From DASPJL01 sp035628645 (GTDB taxonomy: Bacteria; Bacteroidota; Bacteroidia; Cytophagales; Cyclobacteriaceae): a DNA stretch of 64,000 nucleotides. Below, one piece after another: positions 35,291 through 44,049 of the stretch (positions are counted from its first letter, which is position 1; each line of letters starts with the position of its first letter). A program made the position numbers and the translations under genes. The notes beneath the pieces were generated by a model. The model saw only the letters and a list, made by a program, of their open reading frames with translations. It was not told the origin of the DNA and made no database searches. Location of the stretch: positions 35,937 through 99,936 of the forward strand of contig DASPJL010000105.1 of assembly GCA_035628645.1 (NCBI GenBank), written 5' to 3'.

Positions 35291-35629
35291 ATGAAAGACT
35301 ATTCCAACTTCTTTAACAATGTATATGAAGTAGTCAGAAATATCCCAATAGGAAGAGTAACTTCTTATGGTTCAATAGCTAAGTTTTTGGGAGTGGCAAG
35401 AAGTGCAAGGATGGTGGGCTGGGCAATGAATCAAGCACATATTTTAGAGGATGTTCCAGCTCATCGGGTGGTAAACCGGAATGGCAGGTTAACCGGAAAA
35501 GCGCATTTTGCCGAAATAAACCAAATGCAAAAGTTACTTGAAAAGGAAGGAATAAAAATTGAAAACGACGAAGTGGTTGATTTTGAGAAGCACTTTTGGG
35601 ACCCCTCTATCGAATTAGGATTCGACTAA
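35291..35629 (+). CDS. Alkyltransferase-like DNA repair protein (Cys-to-Ala)
   Basis: A 112-residue protein with the DNA-binding winged helix of O6-alkylguanine transferases (PIGRVTSYGSIAKFLG, ARMVGWAMNQ) but PAHRVVNRNG where active enzymes have PCHR, so residue 57 is Ala and no alkyl transfer is possible. This is the hallmark of ATL proteins, which bind O6-alkylguanine and hand lesions to nucleotide excision repair. The frame extends to a TTG at 35270 overlapping the permease; ATG 35291 fits the family better. The active Ogt at 23248 complements it. Confidence 0.92.
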   Translation: MKDYSNFFNNVYEVVRNIPIGRVTSYGSIAKFLGVARSARMVGWAMNQAHILEDVPAHRVVNRNGRLTGKAHFAEINQMQKLLEKEGIKIENDEVVDFEKHFWDPSIELGFD

Positions 35630-35667
35630 AAATAAAAGGAGCGGTTTCAAACGCTCCTTTTATTTTT
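35628..35667. terminator. Strong bidirectional terminator
   Basis: AAAAATAAAAGGAGCG and CGCTCCTTTTATTTTT form a perfect 16-bp stem with an 8-nt loop. It serves the ATL gene on the plus strand and the DUF1573 gene on the minus strand; the left arm overlaps the ATL stop codon. Confidence 0.88.
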
Positions 35668-35682
35668 ATAACAAAAATGATT

Positions 35683-36102
35683 TTAGTTGGCGGCTTTAGC
35701 AGGAACTACTTCACCTTTGATAGTTAGTATTTCTTGTCCTTTTTCAGTATTGGCAGTTATGGTAACAGTTTTGTTGAAAGGCCCTGATGCAGCGGCATTA
35801 AAAGTAGCTTTTATAATTCCTTCTTTACCTGGTGCAATTGGTGATTTTGTGTATTCAGGTACTGTACAACCACAACTTCCTTGCGCATTTGATATTACTA
35901 AAGGCGCATTACCAGAGTTTTTAAATACAAATTCTGCTGTTACAGGTGTACCTTGAGGAATTTTTCCAAAATCATGGCTGGTTGCTTTCCATTCAAATAC
36001 TGCAGCTTTTGTTTTTTCCGTTTTCAATGCGATAGATTGGCTAATCGCTACTGCAGCAATAATTAATGAAAATACAAGAGTTAGAATTGAGATTCGTTTC
36101 AT
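35683..36102 (-). CDS. Exported DUF1573-domain protein
   Basis: A 139-residue protein with a signal peptide (MKRISILTLVFSLIIAAVAI) and one DUF1573 domain, an immunoglobulin-like ASH/PapD-type fold: HDFGKIPQGTPVTAEFVFKN, then APLVISNAQGSCGCTVPEY with the conserved CGC, and PGKEGIIKATF. Common in Bacteroidota as a periplasmic or surface protein of unknown function. Single gene with its own terminator. Confidence 0.88.
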   Translation of the reverse strand: MKRISILTLVFSLIIAAVAISQSIALKTEKTKAAVFEWKATSHDFGKIPQGTPVTAEFVFKNSGNAPLVISNAQGSCGCTVPEYTKSPIAPGKEGIIKATFNAAASGPFNKTVTITANTEKGQEILTIKGEVVPAKAAN

Positions 36103-36209
36103 GAAGTTAATATTTATTTTTTCGTTTACTGATTTAACTGATTTTACTATAAAAATATTATTAATTAATTTAAAACCTAATATAACGGACCTTGAAATGT
36201 AGCTGACAT

Positions 36210-37019
36210 TTATTTTCTTGATTTAACAATCAACCTGTTATTCAAGTTCAAATTCCTATCACCTCCTAAAAACAGTAAATTCTGACCGAACATTATCTTA
36301 TTATTAAAATTCCGGTAAGATGACAACGTTTTTAAAGGTTCACTGCTTTTTATGCCTGTATTTTGATCTATTGTAGGCATAATACATCGAGAACAAGGTT
36401 TTGCCGCTTTAAAGTTCGCACATCCTATTGAAAATTCTATCCAATTATCTTCATCAAAAGGTACAGAAGTATTTACTACCAGATTTGGACGAAATCTATT
36501 CATTGGAATTGGATTTTCTAGTTTTGCATTAAGATCATTTAAAGAACCCTCCCCTATTAATAATAAAGGGAATGCATCGGCAAAACCAACAATCTCGTTG
36601 TTGTTTGCATAATTTTTATCCACATACCTTAAATTACTATCCGGCATATAGACCAATCTGATAGAAGTATTTAAATAACTGGAAAAATAATTATTTGCAT
36701 CTTTACTTACTTCCAGGGCACTACATGTAGATTCCCATACCGTGACCTTGCTTTCAATTTTTGTAGTTTCATTAAGACCAACTTTTAAAGATCCGTGATC
36801 CTTATTAAAGACCTCCAGGTGATCTTCATGGAGGGCCACCTTTAACAAAGCAAGCTGGGCCCATTTCCTTTGAGTGATAAATGTATTTTCTTTATCAACC
36901 AGCATCCATCTTCTATCATGTTGTATTCCCCTGTCTCCGATAACGCCAGTTTTAAGAGAAATACCACCAAGTGATTTTATTGGGTAAATGTTTATTTCTG
37001 TCAAGGTCAATTCCTCCAA
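36210..37019 (-). CDS. MOSC-domain protein (YcbX/mARC-like)
   Basis: A 269-residue protein with an N-terminal MOSC beta-barrel domain (IYPIKSLGGISL, GDRGIQHDRRWMLVD, FITQRKWAQLALL) and a C-terminal MOSC domain holding AAKPCSRCIMPTID, whose Cys is the predicted molybdenum ligand. Relatives reduce N-hydroxylated compounds using molybdenum cofactor. A 2Fe-2S domain as in E. coli YcbX is absent, so an electron-donor partner would be needed. Single gene. Confidence 0.9.
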   Translation of the reverse strand: MEELTLTEINIYPIKSLGGISLKTGVIGDRGIQHDRRWMLVDKENTFITQRKWAQLALLKVALHEDHLEVFNKDHGSLKVGLNETTKIESKVTVWESTCSALEVSKDANNYFSSYLNTSIRLVYMPDSNLRYVDKNYANNNEIVGFADAFPLLLIGEGSLNDLNAKLENPIPMNRFRPNLVVNTSVPFDEDNWIEFSIGCANFKAAKPCSRCIMPTIDQNTGIKSSEPLKTLSSYRNFNNKIMFGQNLLFLGGDRNLNLNNRLIVKSRK

Positions 37020-37360
37020 TTTATTATGGATTAAAAGTTCAAAGTAAAGTTATTACTGATTTGTTAAAGATCTTTTTGTTTTTAATTTAAATTAATGAAC
37101 AATAGGGAATTAGAAAATTTTTAAGGGAACAATCCTAAAACTCAAAAAATGGACTTTGTATTGGATTATTCAATAAAAAAATTAAATGGAATTTGGGTAA
37201 AAAAAAATGGAATAAGCGTGATGTATTCCTAAAAAATAGTTAAAAAAAGTAGAAAAAAGCTTAAAAAATCAAAAAAATGCCTTGAAACCCAGAAAAATTA
37301 AGGGTTTATTTTGCATTAAGAATTTAAAATATTTAATATTAACGGCTAAAACACAAACCA
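37020..37360. other. AT-rich 341-bp intergenic region upstream of HU
   Basis: No gene is supported. The region is unusually rich in A-tracts (repeated AAAAAA runs between 37170 and 37280), which can bend DNA. It holds the likely HU promoter at its 3' end. The minus-strand promoter of the MOSC gene must also lie here, but no TAnnTTTG match was found. Confidence 0.5.
37282..37313 (+). promoter_or_regulatory. Probable HU promoter (-33 TTG, -7 TTATTTTG)
   Basis: TTG at 37282-37284 and TTATTTTG at 37306-37313 are 21 bp apart. The -7 element differs from TAnnTTTG at one position. The leader to the HU ATG would be about 44 nt. Confidence 0.45.
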
Positions 37361-37636
37361 ATGAATAAAGCAGAATTAATAGATGCGATTGCAGCTGAAT
37401 CAAAACTGACAAAAGCAGACGCACAGAGAGCATTAGATGCTTTCTTATCAGTAACAGGTCAAGCCTTGAAAAAAGGTGACAAATTAACCCTTGTAGGGTT
37501 TGGAACTTTCAGTGTAGCACAACGTGCTGAAAGAACAGGAAGAAATCCACAAACTGGTAAGGAATTAAAAATTGCAGCTAAGAAAGTTGTTAAATTTAAA
37601 GCCGGAGCAGATTTAGCTGGCAAAGTTGGTGCTTAG
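37361..37636 (+). CDS. hup: HU-family DNA-binding protein
   Basis: A 91-residue nucleoid protein of the HU/IHF family that bends DNA as a dimer. It shows the helical MNKAELIDAIAAESKLTKAD N-terminus, LVGFGTFSV, RTGRNPQTGKE in the DNA-binding arm, and KFKAGADL at the end. Monocistronic, AT-rich upstream region and a clean terminator, suggesting high expression. Confidence 0.96.
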   Translation: MNKAELIDAIAAESKLTKADAQRALDAFLSVTGQALKKGDKLTLVGFGTFSVAQRAERTGRNPQTGKELKIAAKKVVKFKAGADLAGKVGA

Positions 37637-37668
37637 TATAAGCTAAATAACTTAAGCTTGACCAGTAC

Positions 37669-37694
37669 AAAAACGAGGCATCCGCCTCGTTTTT
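37669..37694. terminator. Terminator between HU and rfbA
   Basis: AAAAACGAGGC and GCCTCGTTTTT make a perfect 11-bp stem with a 4-nt loop and T/A tracts on both strands; it can end HU and the rfb-ugd transcript. Confidence 0.88.
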
Positions 37695-37707
37695 ATTTTG
37701 AGAGCAA

Positions 37708-38574
37708 TTATTGCTGCTCAAGGAGGTTCATTAGATATTGTCCATAGCCGCTTTTAAGCAGGGGTTGAGCAACTTCTTTCAATTGAGCCGAATTTATGAA
37801 TTTCATTCGATAGGCAACTTCTTCAATACAGCCAATTTTAAGCCCTTGTCTTTCTTCAATGACTCTTACAAACTCTCCTGCTTGCATTAGAGAGTTAAAA
37901 GTACCTGTATCGAGCCACGCAGTTCCCCGGCTTAAAATACCCACTTTTAATTTTCCTCTTTTTAAATATTCTTTATTTATATCAGTAATTTCATATTCAC
38001 CCCTCTTACTTGGCTTCAGATTTTTGGCGATGTCGATTACTTCATTGTCATAAAAGTATAACCCAGGTACGGCATAATTAGATTTTGGCTTTGAAGGTTT
38101 CTCTTCAATGCTCAAGGCTTTGTTATTTTCGTCAAAATCAACTACACCATATCTTTCGGGATCATTTACGTGGTAAGCGAAAACTACTCCTCCTTCAGGA
38201 TTATTGTTTACTTTGAGCAATTCAATTAATCCCGATCCATAAAAGATATTATCTCCCAAAATCAACGCTACCTTTTCTTTTCCAACAAACTTTTCCCCAA
38301 TAACAAAGGCCTGTGCAAGTCCATTGGGAACTTCCTGTACTTCATAGGTAAATTCACATCCAAGGTTCTTGCCATCTCCCAGAAGCTTTTTAAATAAAGG
38401 AAGATCATGAGGCGTCGAAATAATTAAAACCTCTCTTATTCCTGCCATCATTAAAATAGAAAGCGGATAATAAATCATCGGTTTATCATAAACCGGCATT
38501 AATTGTTTGCTGATTGCCAATGTAAGAGGATGAAGCCTTGTGCCGGATCCTCCTGCCAAAATGATTCCCTTCAT
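37708..38574 (-). CDS. rfbA: Glucose-1-phosphate thymidylyltransferase
   Basis: A 288-residue enzyme that makes dTDP-glucose from glucose 1-phosphate and dTTP. N-terminal LAGGSGTRLHPLT and KQLMPVYDKPMIYYPLS, then ILGDNIFYG and RGTAWLDTGT are family motifs. It is the last gene of the nucleotide-sugar run and precedes rfbB two genes away, giving the first two steps of deoxysugar synthesis. rfbC and rfbD are absent nearby. Confidence 0.95.
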   Translation of the reverse strand: MKGIILAGGSGTRLHPLTLAISKQLMPVYDKPMIYYPLSILMMAGIREVLIISTPHDLPLFKKLLGDGKNLGCEFTYEVQEVPNGLAQAFVIGEKFVGKEKVALILGDNIFYGSGLIELLKVNNNPEGGVVFAYHVNDPERYGVVDFDENNKALSIEEKPSKPKSNYAVPGLYFYDNEVIDIAKNLKPSKRGEYEITDINKEYLKRGKLKVGILSRGTAWLDTGTFNSLMQAGEFVRVIEERQGLKIGCIEEVAYRMKFINSAQLKEVAQPLLKSGYGQYLMNLLEQQ

Positions 38575-38578
38575 AATT

Positions 38579-39583
38579 CTATTTTCTTTTATTTATAAAG
38601 TCAATGTTATTTATAAACCAATCGTAAGTTATTTTCAATCCCTCTTCAATTTTAATGGCTGGATTATATCCTAAGTACTTATTGGCTAAAGATACATCTG
38701 CGAGGCTTTGACGAATGTCGCCCTTTCTGTCGGGGCCATAAATTGGTTCAAGAGAACTATTGGCGAGTGTTCTTAATTCTGAATATAACTTATTTAAACT
38801 TGTAGTTTCTCCGACAGCAACATTGTATACTTTGTTAAGCGATTCTTCAGGGGAGAATAATGCTTTTATATTGGCCTCTACAGCATTTTGAACAAAAGTA
38901 AAATCACGTATCTGTTCTCCGTCACCATTAATTACCGGCGGCCTGTTTTCTACCAAGGCATCGATAAACAAAGGTATGACTGCAGCATAAGCGCCTTTAG
39001 GATCCTGCCTTGGTCCAAAGACATTAAAATATCTTAGACCAATGGTATTCAATCCATAAGTTCTGTTAAAAACATCGGCATACAATTCATTCACATACTT
39101 TGTAACAGCATAAGGAGATAATGGCCTTCCGATTACTTCTTCCTTTTTAGGCAATGTTTTGCTGTCCCCATAAGTAGAAGAGGAAGCAGCATAAATGAAT
39201 CTTTTTACGCCGGCATTTCTTGAAGCGACAAGCATGTTCAGGAAACCGGAAACATTTACATCATTGGTAGTTATTGGATCGGCGACACTTCTGGGAACCG
39301 AGCCTAAGGCAGCTTCGTGTAGAACAAAATCTATATTAGTACAAGCTTTTTCACAGGCTTCCAAATCCCTTATGTCTCCGTTTTCATATTCTAATGCAGC
39401 ATTAGAAATGAAAGGCTCAATATTTTTGTAATAGCCGTTGGAGAGATTATCTAAAACACGTACTTTTTTAGCATTATGCTTTAATAAGTATTCGACTAGG
39501 TGAGAGCCAATAAAACCTGCACCACCTGTTATTAAAATAGAATATTTTGATAGGTCTTCTTTATGGAAGGGAGTGTTATACAT
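38579..39583 (-). CDS. NAD-dependent epimerase, WbpP-like UDP-N-acetylhexosamine 4-epimerase
   Basis: A 334-residue extended SDR: TGGAGFIGSHLVEYLL at the N-terminus, ALGSVPRSV (the WbpP/type 3 epimerase signature), the catalytic SSSTYGDS and YAVTK (YxxxK), and NVFGPRQDPKGAYAAV. Relatives interconvert UDP-GlcNAc and UDP-GalNAc. With the WbpO/TviB-like dehydrogenase at 41814 it would give a UDP-hexosaminuronic acid. It overlaps neither neighbour but lies only 4 bp upstream of rfbA. Confidence 0.88.
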   Translation of the reverse strand: MYNTPFHKEDLSKYSILITGGAGFIGSHLVEYLLKHNAKKVRVLDNLSNGYYKNIEPFISNAALEYENGDIRDLEACEKACTNIDFVLHEAALGSVPRSVADPITTNDVNVSGFLNMLVASRNAGVKRFIYAASSSTYGDSKTLPKKEEVIGRPLSPYAVTKYVNELYADVFNRTYGLNTIGLRYFNVFGPRQDPKGAYAAVIPLFIDALVENRPPVINGDGEQIRDFTFVQNAVEANIKALFSPEESLNKVYNVAVGETTSLNKLYSELRTLANSSLEPIYGPDRKGDIRQSLADVSLANKYLGYNPAIKIEEGLKITYDWFINNIDFINKRK

Positions 39584-39586
39584 GTC

Positions 39587-40639
39587 TTATTGTTGGTACT
39601 GTTTATCGTAATATTTTTGGTAATCGCCGGAAGTTACATTCAAAAGCCATTCAGTATTTTGAATATACCAGTCGACAGTTTTTTCTAATCCTTCCTCAAA
39701 TTGAAGAGAAGGTTTCCAGCCTAATTCCTTCATGATTTTTGTTGCATCAATGGCATATCGGAGATCATGTCCGGCTCTATCTTTTACATAAGTTATCAAT
39801 TGTTCAGATTCTCCTTCTGTTCTGCCAAGCTTTTTATCCATGATTCCGCAAAGGAGCTTTATAAGGTCAAGATTTTTCCATTCATTGAAACCTCCGATGT
39901 TATAAGTTTCGCCCGTTTTTCCTTTGTGATAAATTAAATCAATGGCTCGGGCATGATCAATCACATAAAGCCAATCCCTTACATTTTCCCCTTTTCCATA
40001 AACGGGAAGCGGTTTTTTATTGGTTATGTTATTAATGAATAATGGAATGAGCTTTTCAGGGAATTGATTTGGACCATAATTGTTGGAACAATTTGAAATA
40101 ACTGTTCTTAAACCGTAAGTATTGGCATATGCTCTTACAAAATGGTCAGAACCAGCTTTTGATGCAGAATAAGGAGATTGGGGATCATAAGAAGTTGTTT
40201 CCAGAAAAAATTCATTTTCATTATGAAGTGACCCGTAAACTTCATCTGTAGAAACATGATAAAACAAGTGTTTATCCAATTCGTTTTTCCAGGTATTTTT
40301 AGCTGCATTCAAGAGGTTAACCGTACCAACGATGTTCGTATAGATAAAATCCATTGGATTGGTAATAGACCTATCTACGTGCGATTCTGCTGCTAAATGA
40401 ATTACACCTTCAAAATTATTTTCCGAGAAAAGTTTATTTATAAAATTAGGATCGCCAATATCTCCTTTTATAAAAGTATAATTAGGTTTATTTTCAATAT
40501 CCTGGAGGTTTGCAAGATTGCCCGCATAGGTTAATTTATCAAGGTTTACTATTTGATAATCAAGATAATTATTAACAAACAGACGAACCACGTGTGATCC
40601 AATGAAACCCGCCCCTCCCGTAATTAATATTTTTTTCAT
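39587..40639 (-). CDS. rfbB: dTDP-glucose 4,6-dehydratase
   Basis: A 350-residue extended SDR that forms dTDP-4-keto-6-deoxyglucose. Motifs: TGGAGFIGSHVVRLF, HLAAESHVDRSI, the catalytic HVSTDEVYG with Asp-Glu, and YSASKAGSDHFVRA (YxxxK). Length normal. It is 3 bp upstream of the WbpP-like gene. The product needs further enzymes (for example RmlC/RmlD or an aminotransferase) that are not in the window. Confidence 0.95.
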   Translation of the reverse strand: MKKILITGGAGFIGSHVVRLFVNNYLDYQIVNLDKLTYAGNLANLQDIENKPNYTFIKGDIGDPNFINKLFSENNFEGVIHLAAESHVDRSITNPMDFIYTNIVGTVNLLNAAKNTWKNELDKHLFYHVSTDEVYGSLHNENEFFLETTSYDPQSPYSASKAGSDHFVRAYANTYGLRTVISNCSNNYGPNQFPEKLIPLFINNITNKKPLPVYGKGENVRDWLYVIDHARAIDLIYHKGKTGETYNIGGFNEWKNLDLIKLLCGIMDKKLGRTEGESEQLITYVKDRAGHDLRYAIDATKIMKELGWKPSLQFEEGLEKTVDWYIQNTEWLLNVTSGDYQKYYDKQYQQ

Positions 40640-40693
40640 ATTTATATAATTTGGCTTATTAAAAAAATAATAAGCCGAAGTACAACCTGATAT

Positions 40694-41716
40694 TTATTTC
40701 TTTAGCTTTTGTTGCCAGTTCCAGGCATCTTTTAATCCTTGAGCAAGGCTAAGCTCTGTTTTCCACTTTAATTTTTGATTTGCCTTTTCAGTTGAAGCAT
40801 AGACTTTTTCCACGTCCCCTTCTCTTCTTGGCCCGATAAAATAGTTAAGTTTTAAATTATTTACTTCTTCAAAAGTTTTAATTACCTCCAGTACAGTATT
40901 TCCATTACCGGTTCCTAAATTAAAAACATCGTAATAGTTTTCATTAGCCGTGGATAAAAGGTCCAATGCTTTTACATGAGCCTTAGCCAGGTCAACTACG
41001 TGAATATAATCCCTGACACAAGTTCCGTCAGTTGTATCATAATCATTCCCAAATACCGTTATTTTTTCTCTCCATCCCGCTGCTGTTTGTGTAACAAAAG
41101 GAATCAGATTGTTAGGTACACCCAAAGGTAATTCACCTATTAAAGCTGTAGGGTGGGCGCCAATCGGATTAAAGTATCTAAGTGAGATCACTTTAGCAGA
41201 AACTCCCGATTTAATAAAATCCTTTAAAACATCCTCGCAAATTTGTTTGGTATTACCATAAGGAGATTGAGCTGGTTTTATAGGAGATTGTTCAGTAACG
41301 GGTAAATTATCTGGTTCGCCATAAACAGTGCAAGAAGAGGAAAATACAAAATTGCTGACTTTATACTTTTGCATCACTTCTAAAAGAGCAACAGTAGAAC
41401 CTACATTGTTGGAATAATATTTTAACGGTTGTTGAACCGATTCTCCAACAGCTTTATATGCAGCAAAGTGGATGACTCCAATTATATCTTCTTCCTCAGA
41501 AAATAATTTTTCCAATTGTTCTTTGTTATTGCAATCCAGCTTAAAATATTTTACCGGGGTTTGGATAATTTTTTCAATTCCTTCTATTACTGATTCGGAT
41601 GAATTGGAGAAATTATCAATTATTATCGGTGTATAACCGCTGTTATGAAGTTCGACTACAGTATGAGAACCGATGAATCCTGCCCCACCAGTAACAATGA
41701 TTTTTTTATTTGGCAT
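40694..41716 (-). CDS. galE: UDP-glucose 4-epimerase
   Basis: A 340-residue extended SDR interconverting UDP-glucose and UDP-galactose. Motifs: TGGAGFIGSHTVVELH, HFAAYKAVGESVQQP, FSSSCTVYG, YGNTK (YxxxK) and LRYFNPIGAHPTALIGE, all GalE-typical. Separated from rfbB by 54 bp and from the dehydrogenase upstream by about 97 bp, so an internal promoter is possible. Confidence 0.94.
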   Translation of the reverse strand: MPNKKIIVTGGAGFIGSHTVVELHNSGYTPIIIDNFSNSSESVIEGIEKIIQTPVKYFKLDCNNKEQLEKLFSEEEDIIGVIHFAAYKAVGESVQQPLKYYSNNVGSTVALLEVMQKYKVSNFVFSSSCTVYGEPDNLPVTEQSPIKPAQSPYGNTKQICEDVLKDFIKSGVSAKVISLRYFNPIGAHPTALIGELPLGVPNNLIPFVTQTAAGWREKITVFGNDYDTTDGTCVRDYIHVVDLAKAHVKALDLLSTANENYYDVFNLGTGNGNTVLEVIKTFEEVNNLKLNYFIGPRREGDVEKVYASTEKANQKLKWKTELSLAQGLKDAWNWQQKLKK

Positions 41717-41813
41717 TATAGACTTTAAGTTTTGTTTAATCTGAAGCGATTTACGAACGATTATTTTTCAAATTAAATTTTGAGAAGCTCTATTTCTTTT
41801 CGAGAAACATTAT

Positions 41814-43106
41814 TTAGAGACTCCAGTATTCCAATTCTTTGATTTTACCTCTGAACATTCCTTTTAAGTCGATTACAATGGCTTTATCTGAGGAGATTTC
41901 TTTTAAATAATTTTCATTAAGACTTCTATATTGGTCATGGCAAACAGCCAGAATGATGGCATCATAATCTTTTTCAATGGTGGAGGAAAGCGAAAGGCCA
42001 TATTCATGCTCGAATTCTTCCGGTGAAGCTTTAGGATCCACAAGTGTTACATTCAAGCTGAAGTCCATAAGTTCTTTAACAAGATCTGCTACCTTGGAAT
42101 TTCGAATGTCCTCTACATTTTCTTTGAAAGTAGCTCCCATCACCAAAACCCTAGACTTAGAAATGTCTTTTCCTTTTTTAACCAACAACTGCACAGTCTT
42201 TTTGGCTACATAGGCACCCATTTCATCATTAGTATATCGACCGCTAAGAATAATTTTAGGATCAAAGCCTAATGCTTTTGCCTTATATGTTAAATAATAA
42301 GGATCCACGCCTATGCAATGGCCACCCACCAATCCAGGGCTAAATTTTAGAAAATTCCATTTCGTTCCCGCCGCTTCCAGTACTTCATAAGTATTGATAT
42401 TCATTTTATCAAAAATCATAGAAAGCTCATTCATGAGAGCAATATTAAGGTCTCTTTGAGTGTTCTCTATAATTTTTGCTGCTTCAGCAACTTTTATGCT
42501 TGAAGCTTTGTGTACACCAGCCTCAACTACTATTTCATAAATTTTTGCTATGTTTTCCAAAGATTCTTTATCACATCCCGAAACCACCTTGGTAATTTTA
42601 GCAAGGGTATGTTCTTTGTCTCCGGGATTAATTCTTTCAGGAGAATAACCTACTTTAAAATCTGATGGAAATTTTAATCCGGATTCCTGTTCGAGAATTG
42701 GTATACAATCTTCTTCGGTACAACCTGGGTAAACAGTAGATTCAAAAACTACATAATCCCCTTTTTTAAGGACTTTTCCAACAGTGCGACTGGCTGATAA
42801 AAGTGGTTTTAGATCCGGCAAAGTGTGAACATCTATTGGAGTCGGAACAGCAACAATATAAAAATTAGCCTTGCGAAGGTCATCCAAATTGGAAGTAAAT
42901 AATATGTCTGTATTTTCAAAAGCCTGAGTTTCTAATTCGCCGCTTGGATCAACACGTCTTTTCATCATCTCCACTCTTTGTGCATTAATGTCGAAACCGA
43001 TGACTTTTACTTTTTTTGCGAATTCTAATGCAATTGGTAATCCCACATACCCAAGACCAATAACGGCAAGAGTTTTTCTTTTTTCAATTATTTCCTGATA
43101 AATCAC
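41814..43106 (-). CDS. Nucleotide sugar dehydrogenase, TviB/WbpO-like
   Basis: A 430-residue UDP-sugar 6-dehydrogenase of the TviB/WbpO branch. N-terminal VIGLGYVGLPIALEFAKK binds NAD, followed by VPTPIDVHTLPDL, FESTVYPGCTEE, the KVAEAAKIIENTQRDLNIAL central helix, and GGHCIGVDPYYLTYKA with the catalytic Cys. Relatives oxidise UDP-GalNAc or UDP-GlcNAc to the uronic acid. The start overlaps the stop of the UDP-xylose synthase gene (43103-43106). Confidence 0.92.
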   Translation of the reverse strand: MIYQEIIEKRKTLAVIGLGYVGLPIALEFAKKVKVIGFDINAQRVEMMKRRVDPSGELETQAFENTDILFTSNLDDLRKANFYIVAVPTPIDVHTLPDLKPLLSASRTVGKVLKKGDYVVFESTVYPGCTEEDCIPILEQESGLKFPSDFKVGYSPERINPGDKEHTLAKITKVVSGCDKESLENIAKIYEIVVEAGVHKASSIKVAEAAKIIENTQRDLNIALMNELSMIFDKMNINTYEVLEAAGTKWNFLKFSPGLVGGHCIGVDPYYLTYKAKALGFDPKIILSGRYTNDEMGAYVAKKTVQLLVKKGKDISKSRVLVMGATFKENVEDIRNSKVADLVKELMDFSLNVTLVDPKASPEEFEHEYGLSLSSTIEKDYDAIILAVCHDQYRSLNENYLKEISSDKAIVIDLKGMFRGKIKELEYWSL

Positions 43107-44047
43107 TTTTGTAATGCTTTTTTAAAATATTCGTACGTTATTTTTAATCCTTCGGACCTTGAAACTTTTGGTTCCCAACCTAATATTTCTTTTGCTTTTG
43201 TAATGTCCGGTTTTCTTTGCTTAGGGTCGTCTTTGGGAAGTGGACAATACACAATTTTTTGCTTTGTACCTGTCAAATTTATTATTTCTTCAGCAAATTC
43301 TTTAAGAGAAATTTCTACTGGGTTGCCAATATTTACAGGAAAAACATAGTCACTCAAAAGCAATCTGTAAATACCTTCAATTAAGTCATCAACATAACAA
43401 AAAGACCTGGTTTGCGAACCATCACCAAACACAGTCAGGTCTTCACCTTTAAGTGCTTGACTCATAAATGCCGGAAGCGCTCTTCCATCATCCAGTCTCA
43501 TCCTTGGGCCATAAGTATTGAATATTCTCACTATTCTGGTTTCAAGATTATGATAGGTATGATAAGCCATTGTCATAGCTTCCTGAAATCTTTTGGCTTC
43601 ATCATAAACACCTCTCGGACCTATAGGGTTTACATTTCCCCAATAATCTTCTTTTTGCGGATGAACTAAGGGATCTCCATAGACTTCAGAAGTAGAAGCG
43701 ATGAGCATTCGGGCACCTTTTGATTTTGCCAGCCCTAAAAGATTGTGAGTTCCCAATGAACCAACTTTTAAAGTCTGAATAGGGATTTTAAGGTAATCAA
43801 TCGGGCTTGCAGGGGAGGCAAAGTGGAGAATATAATCCAGCTTTCCGGGAACATGGACAAATTTAGAGACATCGTGGTTGTAAAACTCGAATTCCTTTAG
43901 TTTAAAAAGATGCTCGATGTTTTTTAAGGAACCGGTAATCAGGTTATCCATTGCCATTACATGATAGCCTTCATTTATAAATCTATCACATAAGTGCGAT
44001 CCCAGGAATCCTGCTCCTCCTGTTATAAGTATTCTCTTTTTCTCCAT
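43103..44047 (-). CDS. UDP-glucuronate decarboxylase (UDP-xylose synthase)
   Basis: A 314-residue SDR that converts UDP-glucuronate to UDP-xylose. Motifs: TGGAGFLGSHLCDRF, HFASPASPIDY, STSEVYGDP, GVYDEAKRFQE with YxxxK (YDEAK), and RIFNTYGPRMRLDDGR, which separate it from GalE and RfbB. It lies 2 bp after ugd, which makes its substrate, so the pair forms a complete UDP-glucose to UDP-xylose route. Confidence 0.94.
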   Translation of the reverse strand: MEKKRILITGGAGFLGSHLCDRFINEGYHVMAMDNLITGSLKNIEHLFKLKEFEFYNHDVSKFVHVPGKLDYILHFASPASPIDYLKIPIQTLKVGSLGTHNLLGLAKSKGARMLIASTSEVYGDPLVHPQKEDYWGNVNPIGPRGVYDEAKRFQEAMTMAYHTYHNLETRIVRIFNTYGPRMRLDDGRALPAFMSQALKGEDLTVFGDGSQTRSFCYVDDLIEGIYRLLLSDYVFPVNIGNPVEISLKEFAEEIINLTGTKQKIVYCPLPKDDPKQRKPDITKAKEILGWEPKVSRSEGLKITYEYFKKALQK

Positions 44048-44049
44048 GA

